Below, piece after piece: positions 18,859 to 26,294 of a stretch of 64,000 nt of DNA (position 1 is its first letter; the number at the start of each line of letters is the position of its first letter). The notes below the pieces were generated by a model, which searched no databases, was not told the origin of the DNA, and was given only the letters and a program-made list of their open reading frames with translations. The DNA comes from Chitinophaga barathri (GTDB lineage: Bacteria > Bacteroidota > Bacteroidia > Chitinophagales > Chitinophagaceae): assembly GCF_003807585.1 (NCBI RefSeq), contig NZ_RMBX01000013.1, positions 124,001 to 188,000 on the forward strand, given 5' to 3'. A program made the position numbers and the translations under genes.

Positions 18859-19374
18859 TTACAGTTCGGGGAGTTTGGGAGCTTTCTTTTTGAAAAGATG
18901 AATGCCCAGGCTGCCGCTGAACCACCAGTTGTTCCACACATAATCGCGGTGGGCTTTCATGCTGATGGTGGCCATATGACCGATTTCCGTTGCGAAACCG
19001 CCGCCAACAAGGCGCTGGTCTTTGGTTCCGAAAAGGAATTCGCCCACGAGCTGTGCGTTCAGCACCGTGCTTTCCATTACTTTAGGGCCTTTGGAGATCA
19101 TCAGGGACACACGGCCGCCGCCGGTGCCGTAAATGCGTTTGTTGTAAAAAGCGCCTCCGCCGCTGAGGCCCAGCCTGAGCCTGCCGGGCACAACCGTGAC
19201 CTGTGGAGAAAAAGCGAGCGTGGCAAGGAAAAGATCGGGGTCGGAGTGGAAGTTCGTGACTACACCCTGGCCCATTTCCAGGGGGAATATCCATCCCTTG
19301 GGAAATTCGCTCTGCGCGCGGGCTTTCGTAATAATGCACAGCAGGAAAAAGCTGATAAGCCATTTTATTTTCAT
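18859..19374 (-). CDS. Putative exported beta-rich protein, unknown function
   Basis: 171-residue exported protein of no recognised family. ATG 19374 gives a good signal peptide (WLISFFLLCIITKARAQ) and is preferred over an upstream in-frame start, which would bury the signal. The mature part has alternating strands rich in Gly and aromatics (LGLSGGGAFYNKRIYGTGGG) and may form a small outer-membrane barrel. It lies directly upstream of the patatin gene. The pairing could mean a lipid-related role at the envelope, but this is only suggested by context. Confidence 0.6.
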   Translation of the reverse strand: MKIKWLISFFLLCIITKARAQSEFPKGWIFPLEMGQGVVTNFHSDPDLFLATLAFSPQVTVVPGRLRLGLSGGGAFYNKRIYGTGGGRVSLMISKGPKVMESTVLNAQLVGEFLFGTKDQRLVGGGFATEIGHMATISMKAHRDYVWNNWWFSGSLGIHLFKKKAPKLPEL

Positions 19375-19538
19375 GGAATCAACGTTTGCGGCAGCGCAGG
19401 CGGAATTATTTGGGGTGGCCTGAAGGCTGCCTGAGTTAGTGGATCGGGGTTTGATTGAAGTTACGACTTTGCGCCGGTACGGCCATGGGTGGAAATACGC
19501 TATTTCGGCAAGGGAGAGGGGGCGGATGGCCGGCATAA

Positions 19539-19567
19539 AAAATCCCGCTCCTTTGAGGGAAGCGGGA
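19539..19567 (-). terminator. Rho-independent terminator of the sigma/DinB operon
   Basis: Read on the - strand, TCCCGCT pairs with AGCGGGA around an 11-base internal segment, followed by a run of T. It lies just after the DinB-like gene and separates that operon from the patatin operon. Confidence 0.75.
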
Positions 19568-19585
19568 CGGAATGTTTTGCTTTTA

Positions 19586-20146
19586 TCAGAAGATCACTCT
19601 CTCCAGCTGCGCCGGCCATGGCTGATCGGGCAGTTCGCGGAGCTGCAGGGTATGCAGGTGATGGTAATTATGATAAGCCGTAAAATAAAGTATCTCGCGC
19701 ACGGTGAGCTTACCCAGTAAAGGATGCGGCCCCTGGTAACGGTCCAGCTCCTGCTCGCTCCATTTGTCGATCTGTTGCAGCATTTTATCTTTCTGCGCGG
19801 CAAACTGCCTGAGCAACTGGTGTTTCTGTTCCGCTTCGGTCACGTGCGGAATATAAGGGCGGGTAGTTACGGCACCGTTTTTCAGCAGATCGCGGTAGCT
19901 TTCCCTGATCTCTTCAAAAGAGCGGGAAGGCGCGGCCGGTGTGCCAAACCAGCGCAGGAAAAAACGAGGGAGCCCAAGGGCGGTGTTCACCGGTTTTGCG
20001 CTGCGTATCAGGTGGTCCAGCTGCTGGGCGGCGGACCATTTGCCTTCCGGCGATACAATAAAACGGTGATCCGAAAGTGTTTCAATAAATGCGGAGAAAT
20101 CGGTAAAACTGTTATTCAGTAGGGTCTGTATGTCTGTCTTTTGCAT
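19586..20146 (-). CDS. DinB-family (YfiT-like) protein
   Basis: 186-residue four-helix-bundle protein of the DinB/YfiT superfamily, whose members bind a divalent metal through three His residues and often act as small-molecule (thiol, mycothiol or bacillithiol) transferases. The expected ligands are visible: LDHLIRSAKP near residue 44 and the AYHNYHHLHTL segment near 155. The gene is the last of a four-gene - strand run starting with an ECF sigma factor; the gap to the preceding small gene is 18 bases. The substrate is unknown. Confidence 0.8.
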   Translation of the reverse strand: MQKTDIQTLLNNSFTDFSAFIETLSDHRFIVSPEGKWSAAQQLDHLIRSAKPVNTALGLPRFFLRWFGTPAAPSRSFEEIRESYRDLLKNGAVTTRPYIPHVTEAEQKHQLLRQFAAQKDKMLQQIDKWSEQELDRYQGPHPLLGKLTVREILYFTAYHNYHHLHTLQLRELPDQPWPAQLERVIF

Positions 20147-20164
20147 AAGGTCCGGTTAATTTAG

Positions 20165-20374
20165 TCATTCAAGCACTTCGCAATGGAAACCACGCTCCTG
20201 CACAAAACGGATGATGGAAGGCTCATCCACTTTCATATCCACGATACGAAGCACTTTATCACAATCTTCAATATCAACATTGCAGGAAGAGACTTCAAAG
20301 TTACTGCAAATTGCCCTGATGATAAGGTTTCGTTCGTGATAGGTCCGGATGTTCGTTTTGAAGATGCCGATCAT
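20165..20374 (-). CDS. Small ferredoxin-fold (HMA-like) protein, unknown function
   Basis: About 69 residues. The MIGIFKTNI opening, a mid-protein SSCNVDIEDCDKVLRI segment and a C-terminal FVQERGFHCEVLE fit the beta-alpha-beta-beta-alpha-beta shape of heavy-metal-associated-like domains, but the metal-binding CxxC loop is absent. Similar small proteins are common in Bacteroidota and are uncharacterised as far as I know. An upstream start at 20401 would add nine residues; the internal ATG 20374 matches the way relatives of this family usually start. It sits between the sigma-linked membrane protein and the DinB gene, in the same operon. Confidence 0.6.
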   Translation of the reverse strand: MIGIFKTNIRTYHERNLIIRAICSNFEVSSCNVDIEDCDKVLRIVDMKVDEPSIIRFVQERGFHCEVLE

Positions 20375-20422
20375 GGTACCGGTGTTTAATTCGGGATGCA
20401 TAAAGTCAGGTTGTGTAAGTTA

Positions 20423-20803
20423 TTACTCTTCCGTGGTGCCGGGCGCTTCCTCGCGGGTCTTGAAACCCCAGCGTCCTGTCATGCAACGGTCAAAATGATT
20501 CTTTACTTTTTCTTTTTCCTCCGGGGAAAGATGTTCCATCTTCGTTTTCATATGTTCCCTCCACCTTTCCTTGTTCCAGCGCCAGTGTTTTTTCTTTTCA
20601 TGATGCCCTCCTTTCGGGAAGCCGAACAGCAGCTTGCAAAGGATCAGCAGTCCCAGCGCTTGCCAGAAGGTGATCACGGGCCCGTTGAAAAGCGCGGGCA
20701 CCAGCCAGTTCCAGAGATACATCGTCGCAAATCCAAACAGTGCCGCAAACGCAGGGATACATACTATGGCAGCCAATATTTTCCAACCGATATGTCTTTT
20801 CAT
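20423..20803 (-). CDS. Small two-helix membrane protein encoded next to an ECF sigma factor
   Basis: 126 residues with two transmembrane helices (WKILAAIVCIPAFAALFGF and FWQALGLLILCKLLFGF) and a charged cytoplasmic tail rich in Lys, Arg, Trp and His (HHEKKKHWRWNKERWREHM), ending with LSPEEKEKVKNHFDRCM. It starts 10 bases after the sigma gene and is almost certainly co-transcribed and perhaps co-regulated with it. It lacks the zinc-finger (HxxxCxxC) of ordinary anti-sigma factors. It might still control the sigma factor by binding it at the membrane; that is inference. Confidence 0.65.
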   Translation of the reverse strand: MKRHIGWKILAAIVCIPAFAALFGFATMYLWNWLVPALFNGPVITFWQALGLLILCKLLFGFPKGGHHEKKKHWRWNKERWREHMKTKMEHLSPEEKEKVKNHFDRCMTGRWGFKTREEAPGTTEE

Positions 20804-20813
20804 ATCAATACTT

Positions 20814-21404
20814 TTAATCGTTGATTAATTCTTTGTACAATAACGCCAGCCTTTCGCGCAGGGCCAGCACCGCGTAACGTTTGCGGCTGAGCAGCGTGTT
20901 CACCGAAATGCCCGTTTCAGCGGCTATTTCCTTGAAGGAACGGCCTTCCACTTCATGCTGCAGGAACACATAGCGCTGTTCTTCGGGTAATTCGTCTATC
21001 GCTTCGGCAATGGCTTCGGACATGAACTTCCGCAGCATCGGTACATCCGTTTTGGCGGAAGCATCCGGCAGGATGTCTGACAGGTAGAGGGGCCCCTCAC
21101 CGTCTCCCGTTTCGATGGCCGTATCCGAAAACCGGTCTTCTTTCTTTTTCCTGAACCAGTCTGTAATACGGTTGCGCGTAACCGCGAAAAGCCATCCGGT
21201 CAGTGAATCTATATCCGTGCCCAGGCGAAGGTATTGGGTGAACTGGTACAGCACGTCCTGCAGAATGTCTTCCGCGTCGGCCACATTATCCACCCGTTTC
21301 CGGATGAATTGCAGGAGCCGGTTGCGTTCCTTTTCCACCGTTCGCTGTATGCGCTCGTTCTGTTCCAGTGCCATGGGTTTTTTTATGGAAAGCCACTCGT
21401 TCAT
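20814..21404 (-). CDS. ECF-family RNA polymerase sigma factor
   Basis: 196-residue alternative sigma factor. Region 2 includes DAEDILQDVLYQF and the GWLFAVTRNRITDWFRKKK segment that contacts the -10 element and core polymerase. Region 4 contains a helix-turn-helix (FKEIAAETGISVNTLLSRKRYAV) for -35 recognition. ATG 21404 is chosen over a start at 21434 because the first codons of the longer form fall in a stretch with no match to the family; ATG 21374 is also possible. The gene heads a four-gene operon and diverges from the cation efflux gene, leaving about 80 bases for both promoters. The signal it responds to is unknown. Confidence 0.85.
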   Translation of the reverse strand: MNEWLSIKKPMALEQNERIQRTVEKERNRLLQFIRKRVDNVADAEDILQDVLYQFTQYLRLGTDIDSLTGWLFAVTRNRITDWFRKKKEDRFSDTAIETGDGEGPLYLSDILPDASAKTDVPMLRKFMSEAIAEAIDELPEEQRYVFLQHEVEGRSFKEIAAETGISVNTLLSRKRYAVLALRERLALLYKELIND

Positions 21405-21486
21405 CTTAGTTAGGTAGACGAACCAGCGGATCACTTATTGTATGCTGCCGCGTTTTTTTTAAGCAGGTCTTCGTATTTTTAAGATA

Positions 21487-22383
21487 ATGCACGATCATGC
21501 TCACGCTCCCACGGGAGCTTCCTCGCTGAACAGGGCCTTTCTGGCGGGTATAGGCCTGAATTTGGCATTTGTAGCCGTGGAAGCGGTTGCGGGTTTCACC
21601 ACCGGCTCCCTCGCCCTTTTGTCCGACGCGGGCCACAACCTCAGCGACGTCGCAAGCCTGGCCCTTTCCATGCTGGCTTTCCGGCTGGCCCGGATCCCGC
21701 CCAGCAGTAAGTATACGTACGGTTACCGCAAAAGTACCATCCTGATCTCATTATTAAATGCCCTTATTTTATTAATTGCGGTCGGAGCTATTGGTTATGA
21801 GGCTATTATGCGTCTGCGCCACCCCGTTCCCTTGTCCGGCGGCCCGGTAGCCATCGTGGCCGGCATCGGGATCGTCATCAACACGCTGTCCGCCTTCCTG
21901 TTTTTCCGCGACAAGGAAAAAGACCTCAACGTAAAAGGGGCCTACCTGCACCTGGTGGCGGACGCACTCGTGTCCCTGGGCACCGTGGTAGCGGGTTTGC
22001 TGATGATATACACCCGGCAGTACTGGATAGACGCCGGGGTGAGCCTGCTCGTCATGGCCGTGATCGTGTACAGTACCTGGGGCCTGCTTCGGGACAGCCT
22101 CCGACTCTCCCTGGACGGGGTGCCCACCGGCATTTCGATCCAGCAGGTACTGGATGCCGCCAAAACCATCCCCGGCGTCAAAGACCTGCATCACGTGCAC
22201 ATCTGGGCCGTAAGCACCACGGAAAACGCACTGACGGCGCATGTGACCGTTCAGCCCGGACTTAATGCAGAGCAGGTGGCCAATTTGAAGAAAGAACTGA
22301 AACATGCGCTGCATCACCTCAATATCACCCATTGTACGCTGGAAACGGAGCTCAGCCATACGGACGAGGATATCGGCTTCTGA
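21487..22383 (+). CDS. Cation diffusion facilitator (CzcD-like) efflux transporter
   Basis: 298-residue divalent metal/proton antiporter of the inner membrane. It opens with a His-rich segment (MHDHAHAP), then six predicted transmembrane helices. The metal site is visible as LLSDAGHNLSD in helix 2 and LVADALVSLG in helix 5, matching the HxxxD pairs of Zn/Co/Cd CDF proteins. The C-terminal cytoplasmic domain (DLHHVHIWAVSTTENALTAHV) is the ferredoxin-like regulatory domain of the family. It probably exports zinc and related metals. It faces away from the ECF sigma operon. Confidence 0.9.
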   Translation: MHDHAHAPTGASSLNRAFLAGIGLNLAFVAVEAVAGFTTGSLALLSDAGHNLSDVASLALSMLAFRLARIPPSSKYTYGYRKSTILISLLNALILLIAVGAIGYEAIMRLRHPVPLSGGPVAIVAGIGIVINTLSAFLFFRDKEKDLNVKGAYLHLVADALVSLGTVVAGLLMIYTRQYWIDAGVSLLVMAVIVYSTWGLLRDSLRLSLDGVPTGISIQQVLDAAKTIPGVKDLHHVHIWAVSTTENALTAHVTVQPGLNAEQVANLKKELKHALHHLNITHCTLETELSHTDEDIGF

Positions 22384-22426
22384 GATGGGGGCTCCGCGAC
22401 ACCGGGCATAAACGCCCCTGTACGGG

Positions 22427-23047
22427 TTATCTTACAGCAACAACATATTTTTCCTGGAAAAACTCTTCGGGAAAGAGTTTGTAGATATTCACCATTTTGG
22501 GGCGGCAGCCGCTTTCGGAGATCTCCTGCGCCAGGTCCCCGCCTTTGAGGCAGATGAGGCCGGCCGGCCGGTCTTCTGAAGCACCTTTCCTGATCAACGG
22601 CTTGCTCCAGCTCCAGAGGTCTTTTAAAGGAGCCACGGCGCGGGATACCACGAGGTCGAACTTACGGTTCCTGATTTCTTCCGCCCTGGAATGGGCGGTG
22701 GTTACATTCTGGAGATTCAGGGCTTCGGCCACGCCTTCCACCACTTTTATTTTTTTACCAATGGAATCCACGAGGTGAAACTGCACTTCAGGAAAGAAGA
22801 TTGCCAGCGGAATGCCGGGGAAACCGCCGCCTGTACCCAGGTCCAGCACCTGCAGCCCGCCCGGAAGGTCCGCCACCGCGGCAATGGCCAGGGAATGAAG
22901 CACATGTTTCTCATACAGGGCATCGATGTCCTTGCGGGATATCACGTTGATCTTTTCGTTCCATTCCCTGTAAAGCGGCCCCAGCGCCTGGAACTGATCC
23001 AGTTGTTTGGGCGTAAAATCAGCAAAATATTTTAAAACGGTCTCCAT
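22427..23047 (-). CDS. rsmG: 16S rRNA (guanine527-N7)-methyltransferase
   Basis: 206 residues, normal length for RsmG, which methylates G527 of 16S rRNA with SAM. The SAM-binding loop reads VLDLGTGGGFPGIPLAI, followed by the acidic HLVDSIGKKIKVVE, and VSRAVAPLKDLWSW is the conserved segment after the next strand. The N-terminus (FTPKQLDQFQALGPLYREWN and INVISRKD) is also typical. It lies 3 bases from the end of its upstream neighbour, the glycosyltransferase gene, so both are probably read from one promoter. Confidence 0.95.
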   Translation of the reverse strand: METVLKYFADFTPKQLDQFQALGPLYREWNEKINVISRKDIDALYEKHVLHSLAIAAVADLPGGLQVLDLGTGGGFPGIPLAIFFPEVQFHLVDSIGKKIKVVEGVAEALNLQNVTTAHSRAEEIRNRKFDLVVSRAVAPLKDLWSWSKPLIRKGASEDRPAGLICLKGGDLAQEISESGCRPKMVNIYKLFPEEFFQEKYVVAVR

Positions 23048-23050
23048 GTT

Positions 23051-24190
23051 TTATTTCCACTTGCTTCTTCCTTTCTGGAAGAACAATGCGGGCGTGAAGA
23101 TAACATAATATAGGAACATGAGGATGTCCATGAGCCAGCTGTACCAGAACAAGTCCTTCTCATCCAGCTTTTTAAGCGCGAAGAAAGTGATCAGCGACTG
23201 GATCAGGATCTTGCCGCCCAGGATGCCCAGGGTGACGTACAACATGGGCATATAAAAAAGCGCCGCTATCATCGCGGGATAAAAGATAAAGTGGGAGAGG
23301 GAGAACAGGCCAAGGAGCAGTTTATGCCCGAAACGATAATGTTTGCCCGTGCTCATATGTCTCGTTTTCTGCGCAAACCAGTGTTTCCACCTGGTTTTGG
23401 GCTCTGAGTAGGCGAAAGCGTGTTTGTTAATCACCACGCCCACGTTGCTGCCGTTGGCGGCCCTGTTCACGAACAGGTCATCGTCACCGGAGGCGATATG
23501 CTGGTGGGCGGTGAATCCTTTATGTTTAAAAAAGAGGTCCTTTTTGTAAGCCAGGTTGCGGCCCACGCCCATGTAAGGGATGCCGGCCATGGCGTAGGAG
23601 AGGTATTGCAGCGCGCTGAAGTAGGTTTCATAACGGATCACCTTGTTCAGGAAACCCGGTTTTTTGTAATAGGGACCATAACCCAGCACGATCTCCTTGC
23701 CGTTTTCAAATCCCTGCGAGATCATGGACAGCCAGTGGGTGCTGCCGGGTTTGCAATCCGCGTCGGTGAGCACTACGGTATCATATTTAGCGCCTTTGAT
23801 GCCGATGGAAAGGGGGTATTTTTTGCCCGGGATAAATTGCGCCGCCTGTTTGATCTCGATATGCCTGTAATGTGAATAACCGTTTTCGATGGAGGCGAGG
23901 TAATATTTGGAATCGTCTTCGGAATTGTCATTCACTACGATCACTTCGTACTCCGGCTGCTGGTGGATATGATATCGCTGCTGTAATACGGTGGGGAGGT
24001 TCTTGGGAAGGCTCCTTTCCTCGTTTTTGGCGCAGATGATGACAGACAGGGCTTCCTGCGGCGGATGATCTTCATCAAACCGGCGTTTGTAGAACGCTAC
24101 TCTCGAAAAAAAGACCAGGTAATACAATACCTGAATTCCCGCCGCAGCGGCGAAAATGTAAAAAATGATTATCCCCAGGTTATCCGACAT
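23051..24190 (-). CDS. Membrane-bound family 2 glycosyltransferase
   Basis: 379-residue GT2 enzyme. An N-terminal helix (IIIFYIFAAAAGIQVLYYLV) is followed by the GT-A domain: VIICAKNEERSL binds the nucleotide, VIVVNDNSEDD and VLTDADCKPG supply the metal-binding Asp residues, and TRHMSTGKHYRF is at the QxxRW position. Two or three C-terminal helices complete it. This build is seen in processive or lipid-linked sugar transferases. ATG 24190 is chosen over a TTG three codons upstream because a TATTTTTG -7 box sits at 24197-24204, which would overlap the longer form. The sugar donor and product are unknown. Confidence 0.85.
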   Translation of the reverse strand: MSDNLGIIIFYIFAAAAGIQVLYYLVFFSRVAFYKRRFDEDHPPQEALSVIICAKNEERSLPKNLPTVLQQRYHIHQQPEYEVIVVNDNSEDDSKYYLASIENGYSHYRHIEIKQAAQFIPGKKYPLSIGIKGAKYDTVVLTDADCKPGSTHWLSMISQGFENGKEIVLGYGPYYKKPGFLNKVIRYETYFSALQYLSYAMAGIPYMGVGRNLAYKKDLFFKHKGFTAHQHIASGDDDLFVNRAANGSNVGVVINKHAFAYSEPKTRWKHWFAQKTRHMSTGKHYRFGHKLLLGLFSLSHFIFYPAMIAALFYMPMLYVTLGILGGKILIQSLITFFALKKLDEKDLFWYSWLMDILMFLYYVIFTPALFFQKGRSKWK

Positions 24191-24196
24191 AGGGGG

Positions 24197-24204
24197 CAAA
24201 AATA
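24197..24204 (-). promoter_or_regulatory. Bacteroidota -7 box of the glycosyltransferase/rsmG operon
   Basis: On the - strand TATTTTTG matches TAnnTTTG. It ends six bases before ATG 24190, so the transcript would begin at or next to the start codon. No clear -33 element was found. Confidence 0.4.
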
Positions 24205-24246
24205 TATGTTTTTATTTAGCTATGTAAGGTTGTGGAAAAATTAATA

Positions 24247-24636
24247 CTAGACATGATCAAGGATAAATTTAGGGTCAAGGTGGAGTTTATGGTAAATAAC
24301 CTTTAGAAATTCCACATCAGGCTCTCTTTTCTGGTTTAGTATCTGGGAGAATTTTGAAGGGGAGATGCCCAGGAATCCGGCCATTTCTTTCTGGTTCATC
24401 TTCATCCGGTACATTTTAAGTTCAATCATGCCATGCAGTGTATCCGGCTTTGGCAGGTGTACGGAATGATCTTCATATTCTCCGGCAATTTTTACCAGTA
24501 CCTGCAATTCGTCGATATCTCCTTCTGTCAGTAGCGCAGATCCTTTTTTCATAAGGAGATCGATACGGGCCATGATCCGGTCGTATTCCTCCATTGAAAC
24601 AATTGCAGGTTTGTGTTGGCGAACTTTTTCTGTCAT
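24247..24636 (-). CDS. higA: HigA-like antitoxin with helix-turn-helix
   Basis: 129-residue antitoxin. The second half holds an XRE/HTH domain (QKEMAGFLGISPSKFSQILNQKREP) with which such antitoxins bind their own promoter; the first half, helical and acidic, probably wraps the toxin. It follows the HigB-like toxin gene by 17 bases on the same strand, the toxin-first order typical of higBA. It should neutralise the toxin and repress the operon. Confidence 0.85.
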   Translation of the reverse strand: MTEKVRQHKPAIVSMEEYDRIMARIDLLMKKGSALLTEGDIDELQVLVKIAGEYEDHSVHLPKPDTLHGMIELKMYRMKMNQKEMAGFLGISPSKFSQILNQKREPDVEFLKVIYHKLHLDPKFILDHV

Positions 24637-24653
24637 AGCATCTGTTTTGGGGA

Positions 24654-24947
24654 TTATAATTTGTCAAGGTTTACATCATCATATTCGCGGTGGGTACCGA
24701 TCCATCTTATAAAAACTGTCCTGACCCTGAAAATGATCCGTGCGATCAGGCGGTATTTGTTGCCCCGGATATTAAAAACATACAAATCGTTCCCCACATA
24801 GTCCACGCTGTTAAAAGATTCTTTTACATCCCTTAAACAACTCCAGTCCGATTCGCATGTAATCCTGAACCATGCTAACAAAGCATCGGACGATCCGGGC
24901 TGTTCTTTTGAAAAATCGGTCAAAGCCTTCCTGGCGATTACAGTCAT
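24654..24947 (-). CDS. higB: HigB-like type II toxin (mRNA interferase)
   Basis: 97 residues, the usual size of the HigB_toxin family of ribosome-dependent mRNA endonucleases (RelE fold). Family landmarks include LLAWFRI, DWSCLRDVKESFNSVDYVGN, VFNIRGNKYRLIARI and the C-terminal VFIRWIGTHREYDDVN with the His and Tyr near the end. It starts the operon, followed by the antitoxin. No disruption is seen, so the pair looks intact. Confidence 0.88.
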   Translation of the reverse strand: MTVIARKALTDFSKEQPGSSDALLAWFRITCESDWSCLRDVKESFNSVDYVGNDLYVFNIRGNKYRLIARIIFRVRTVFIRWIGTHREYDDVNLDKL

Positions 24948-25039
24948 AAAATTAGATTAAACAAACAATATTTCAAATATCGAAATTATTGCTAAATAAT
25001 TTAGTTAAGTGTCCGTTAATGATCCTCCCTAATATTCAA

Positions 25040-25047
25040 TACCTTTG
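25040..25047 (+). promoter_or_regulatory. -7 promoter box of tgt
   Basis: TACCTTTG matches the Bacteroidota -7 consensus TAnnTTTG. It overlaps the TTG at 25045, which therefore cannot be the start codon, and lies about 24 bases before the preferred TTG at 25072. No good -33 TTTG is visible. Confidence 0.5.
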
Positions 25048-25071
25048 CCCCCTGAAAAAACAAAGTCAATC

Positions 25072-26199
25072 TTGCAATTTGATCTAATCACCACCGATCC
25101 TTCCGGCGCCAGGGCCGGTACCATCACCACCGCACATGGTACCATCCAGACGCCCATTTTTATGCCCGTAGGCACTGTAGGCTCCGTGAAAGCCGTTACC
25201 CAGGAGCAATTGCGCACCGATGTAAATGCGCAGATCATCCTCGGCAATACCTATCACCTCTACCTGCGCCCCGGAACGGACGTGCTGAAGCAGGCCGGCG
25301 GCCTGCACAAATTCAATGGCTGGGAACGCCCCATCCTTACGGACAGCGGCGGCTACCAGGTATTTTCCCTCGCCGCAAACCGCAAGATCAAGGAAGAAGG
25401 CGTGCTCTTTCAAAGTCATATAGATGGCAGCCGCCACCTGTTCACCCCCGAAAACGTGATGGACATCCAGCGCACCATCGGGGCGGACATCGTCATGGCC
25501 TTCGACGAATGCCCGCCGTACCCCAGCGAATACGCCTATGCCAAACGAAGCATGGAACTGACACACCGCTGGCTGGACCGCTGCATCAAACGCCTCGGTG
25601 AAACCTCTCCTGAATACGGGCATGAACAAACGCTTTTCCCGATCGTACAGGGCAGTACTTACAAAGACCTCCGGAAGATCTCCGCGGAAGCCATCGCTTC
25701 GCGCAACTGCGCGGGCAACGCCATCGGTGGACTGAGCGTAGGCGAGCCGGAAGCGGAAATGTATGAAATGTGCGGCCTGGTGACGGAACTGCTGCCGGTG
25801 GAAAAACCCCGCTACCTCATGGGCGTGGGCACCCCCTGGAATATTCTGAACAACATAGAACTGGGCATCGATATGTTCGACTGTGTAATGCCCACCCGCA
25901 ACGGGCGGAACGGCATGCTGTTCACCTGGCAGGGGGTTATCAACATCCGCAATAAAAAATGGGCCACGGACTTCAGTCCGCTGGATGAGCAGAACCCCTG
26001 CACCGCCAGTCAGAACTATTCCAAAGCCTACGTGCGCCACCTGTTCATAGCCGGCGAAATACTCGGCATGACCCTTGCCAGTATCCACAACCTCTGTTTT
26101 TACCTGGAACTGGTAAAAGTAGCGCGTGAACAGATATTGCAGGGCACATACGGTTCCTGGAAGCGGGAGGTAGTGCCGCAGCTGAAAACCAGGCTGTAG
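25072..26199 (+). CDS. tgt: tRNA-guanine transglycosylase, zinc site apparently degraded
   Basis: 375-residue enzyme that swaps guanine at position 34 of certain tRNAs for preQ1 (or queuine). ILTDSGGYQVFSL carries the catalytic acid Asp, and MFDCVMPTRNGRNG the nucleophile Asp. Start TTG 25072 gives QFDLITTDPSG, matching how Bacteroidota Tgt proteins open; the next upstream start lies in the promoter box. Oddly, the usual CxCxxC zinc motif just before NYSKAYVRHL reads as N-P-C-T-A-S here, so two of the three Cys ligands are replaced, although the His of ASIHNL remains. The catalytic residues are intact, so I expect an active enzyme with a metal-free or altered site. Confidence 0.92.
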   Translation: MQFDLITTDPSGARAGTITTAHGTIQTPIFMPVGTVGSVKAVTQEQLRTDVNAQIILGNTYHLYLRPGTDVLKQAGGLHKFNGWERPILTDSGGYQVFSLAANRKIKEEGVLFQSHIDGSRHLFTPENVMDIQRTIGADIVMAFDECPPYPSEYAYAKRSMELTHRWLDRCIKRLGETSPEYGHEQTLFPIVQGSTYKDLRKISAEAIASRNCAGNAIGGLSVGEPEAEMYEMCGLVTELLPVEKPRYLMGVGTPWNILNNIELGIDMFDCVMPTRNGRNGMLFTWQGVINIRNKKWATDFSPLDEQNPCTASQNYSKAYVRHLFIAGEILGMTLASIHNLCFYLELVKVAREQILQGTYGSWKREVVPQLKTRL

Positions 26200-26208
26200 T
26201 ATTTATGT

Positions 26209-26238
26209 TAAAATTGCACATCATAGAATAAAATTGCA
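26209..26238. repeat. Direct repeat upstream of the LptF/G permease gene
   Basis: TAAAATTGCA occurs twice, at 26209-26218 and 26229-26238, exactly 20 bases apart (two helical turns), upstream of a -7 box. The spacing suits a dimeric regulator. Confidence 0.35.
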
Positions 26239-26259
26239 TATTAGATGCAAGCGGAATAC

Positions 26260-26267
26260 TAGCTTTG
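26260..26267 (+). promoter_or_regulatory. -7 promoter box of the LptF/G permease gene
   Basis: TAGCTTTG matches TAnnTTTG, 27 bases before the ATG at 26295. The direct repeat lies just upstream, and a TTG at 26234 is a possible but over-distant -33. Confidence 0.45.
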
Positions 26268-26294
26268 CACCTTTAAGCCCGGCTGCCTAATAAT

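Noticed and set aside
24948-25039. Regulatory RNA before tgt, such as a preQ1 riboswitch
   Set aside because: The gap is AT-rich with no matching stem-loop and A-rich tail, and the -7 box at 25040 would leave too short a leader.
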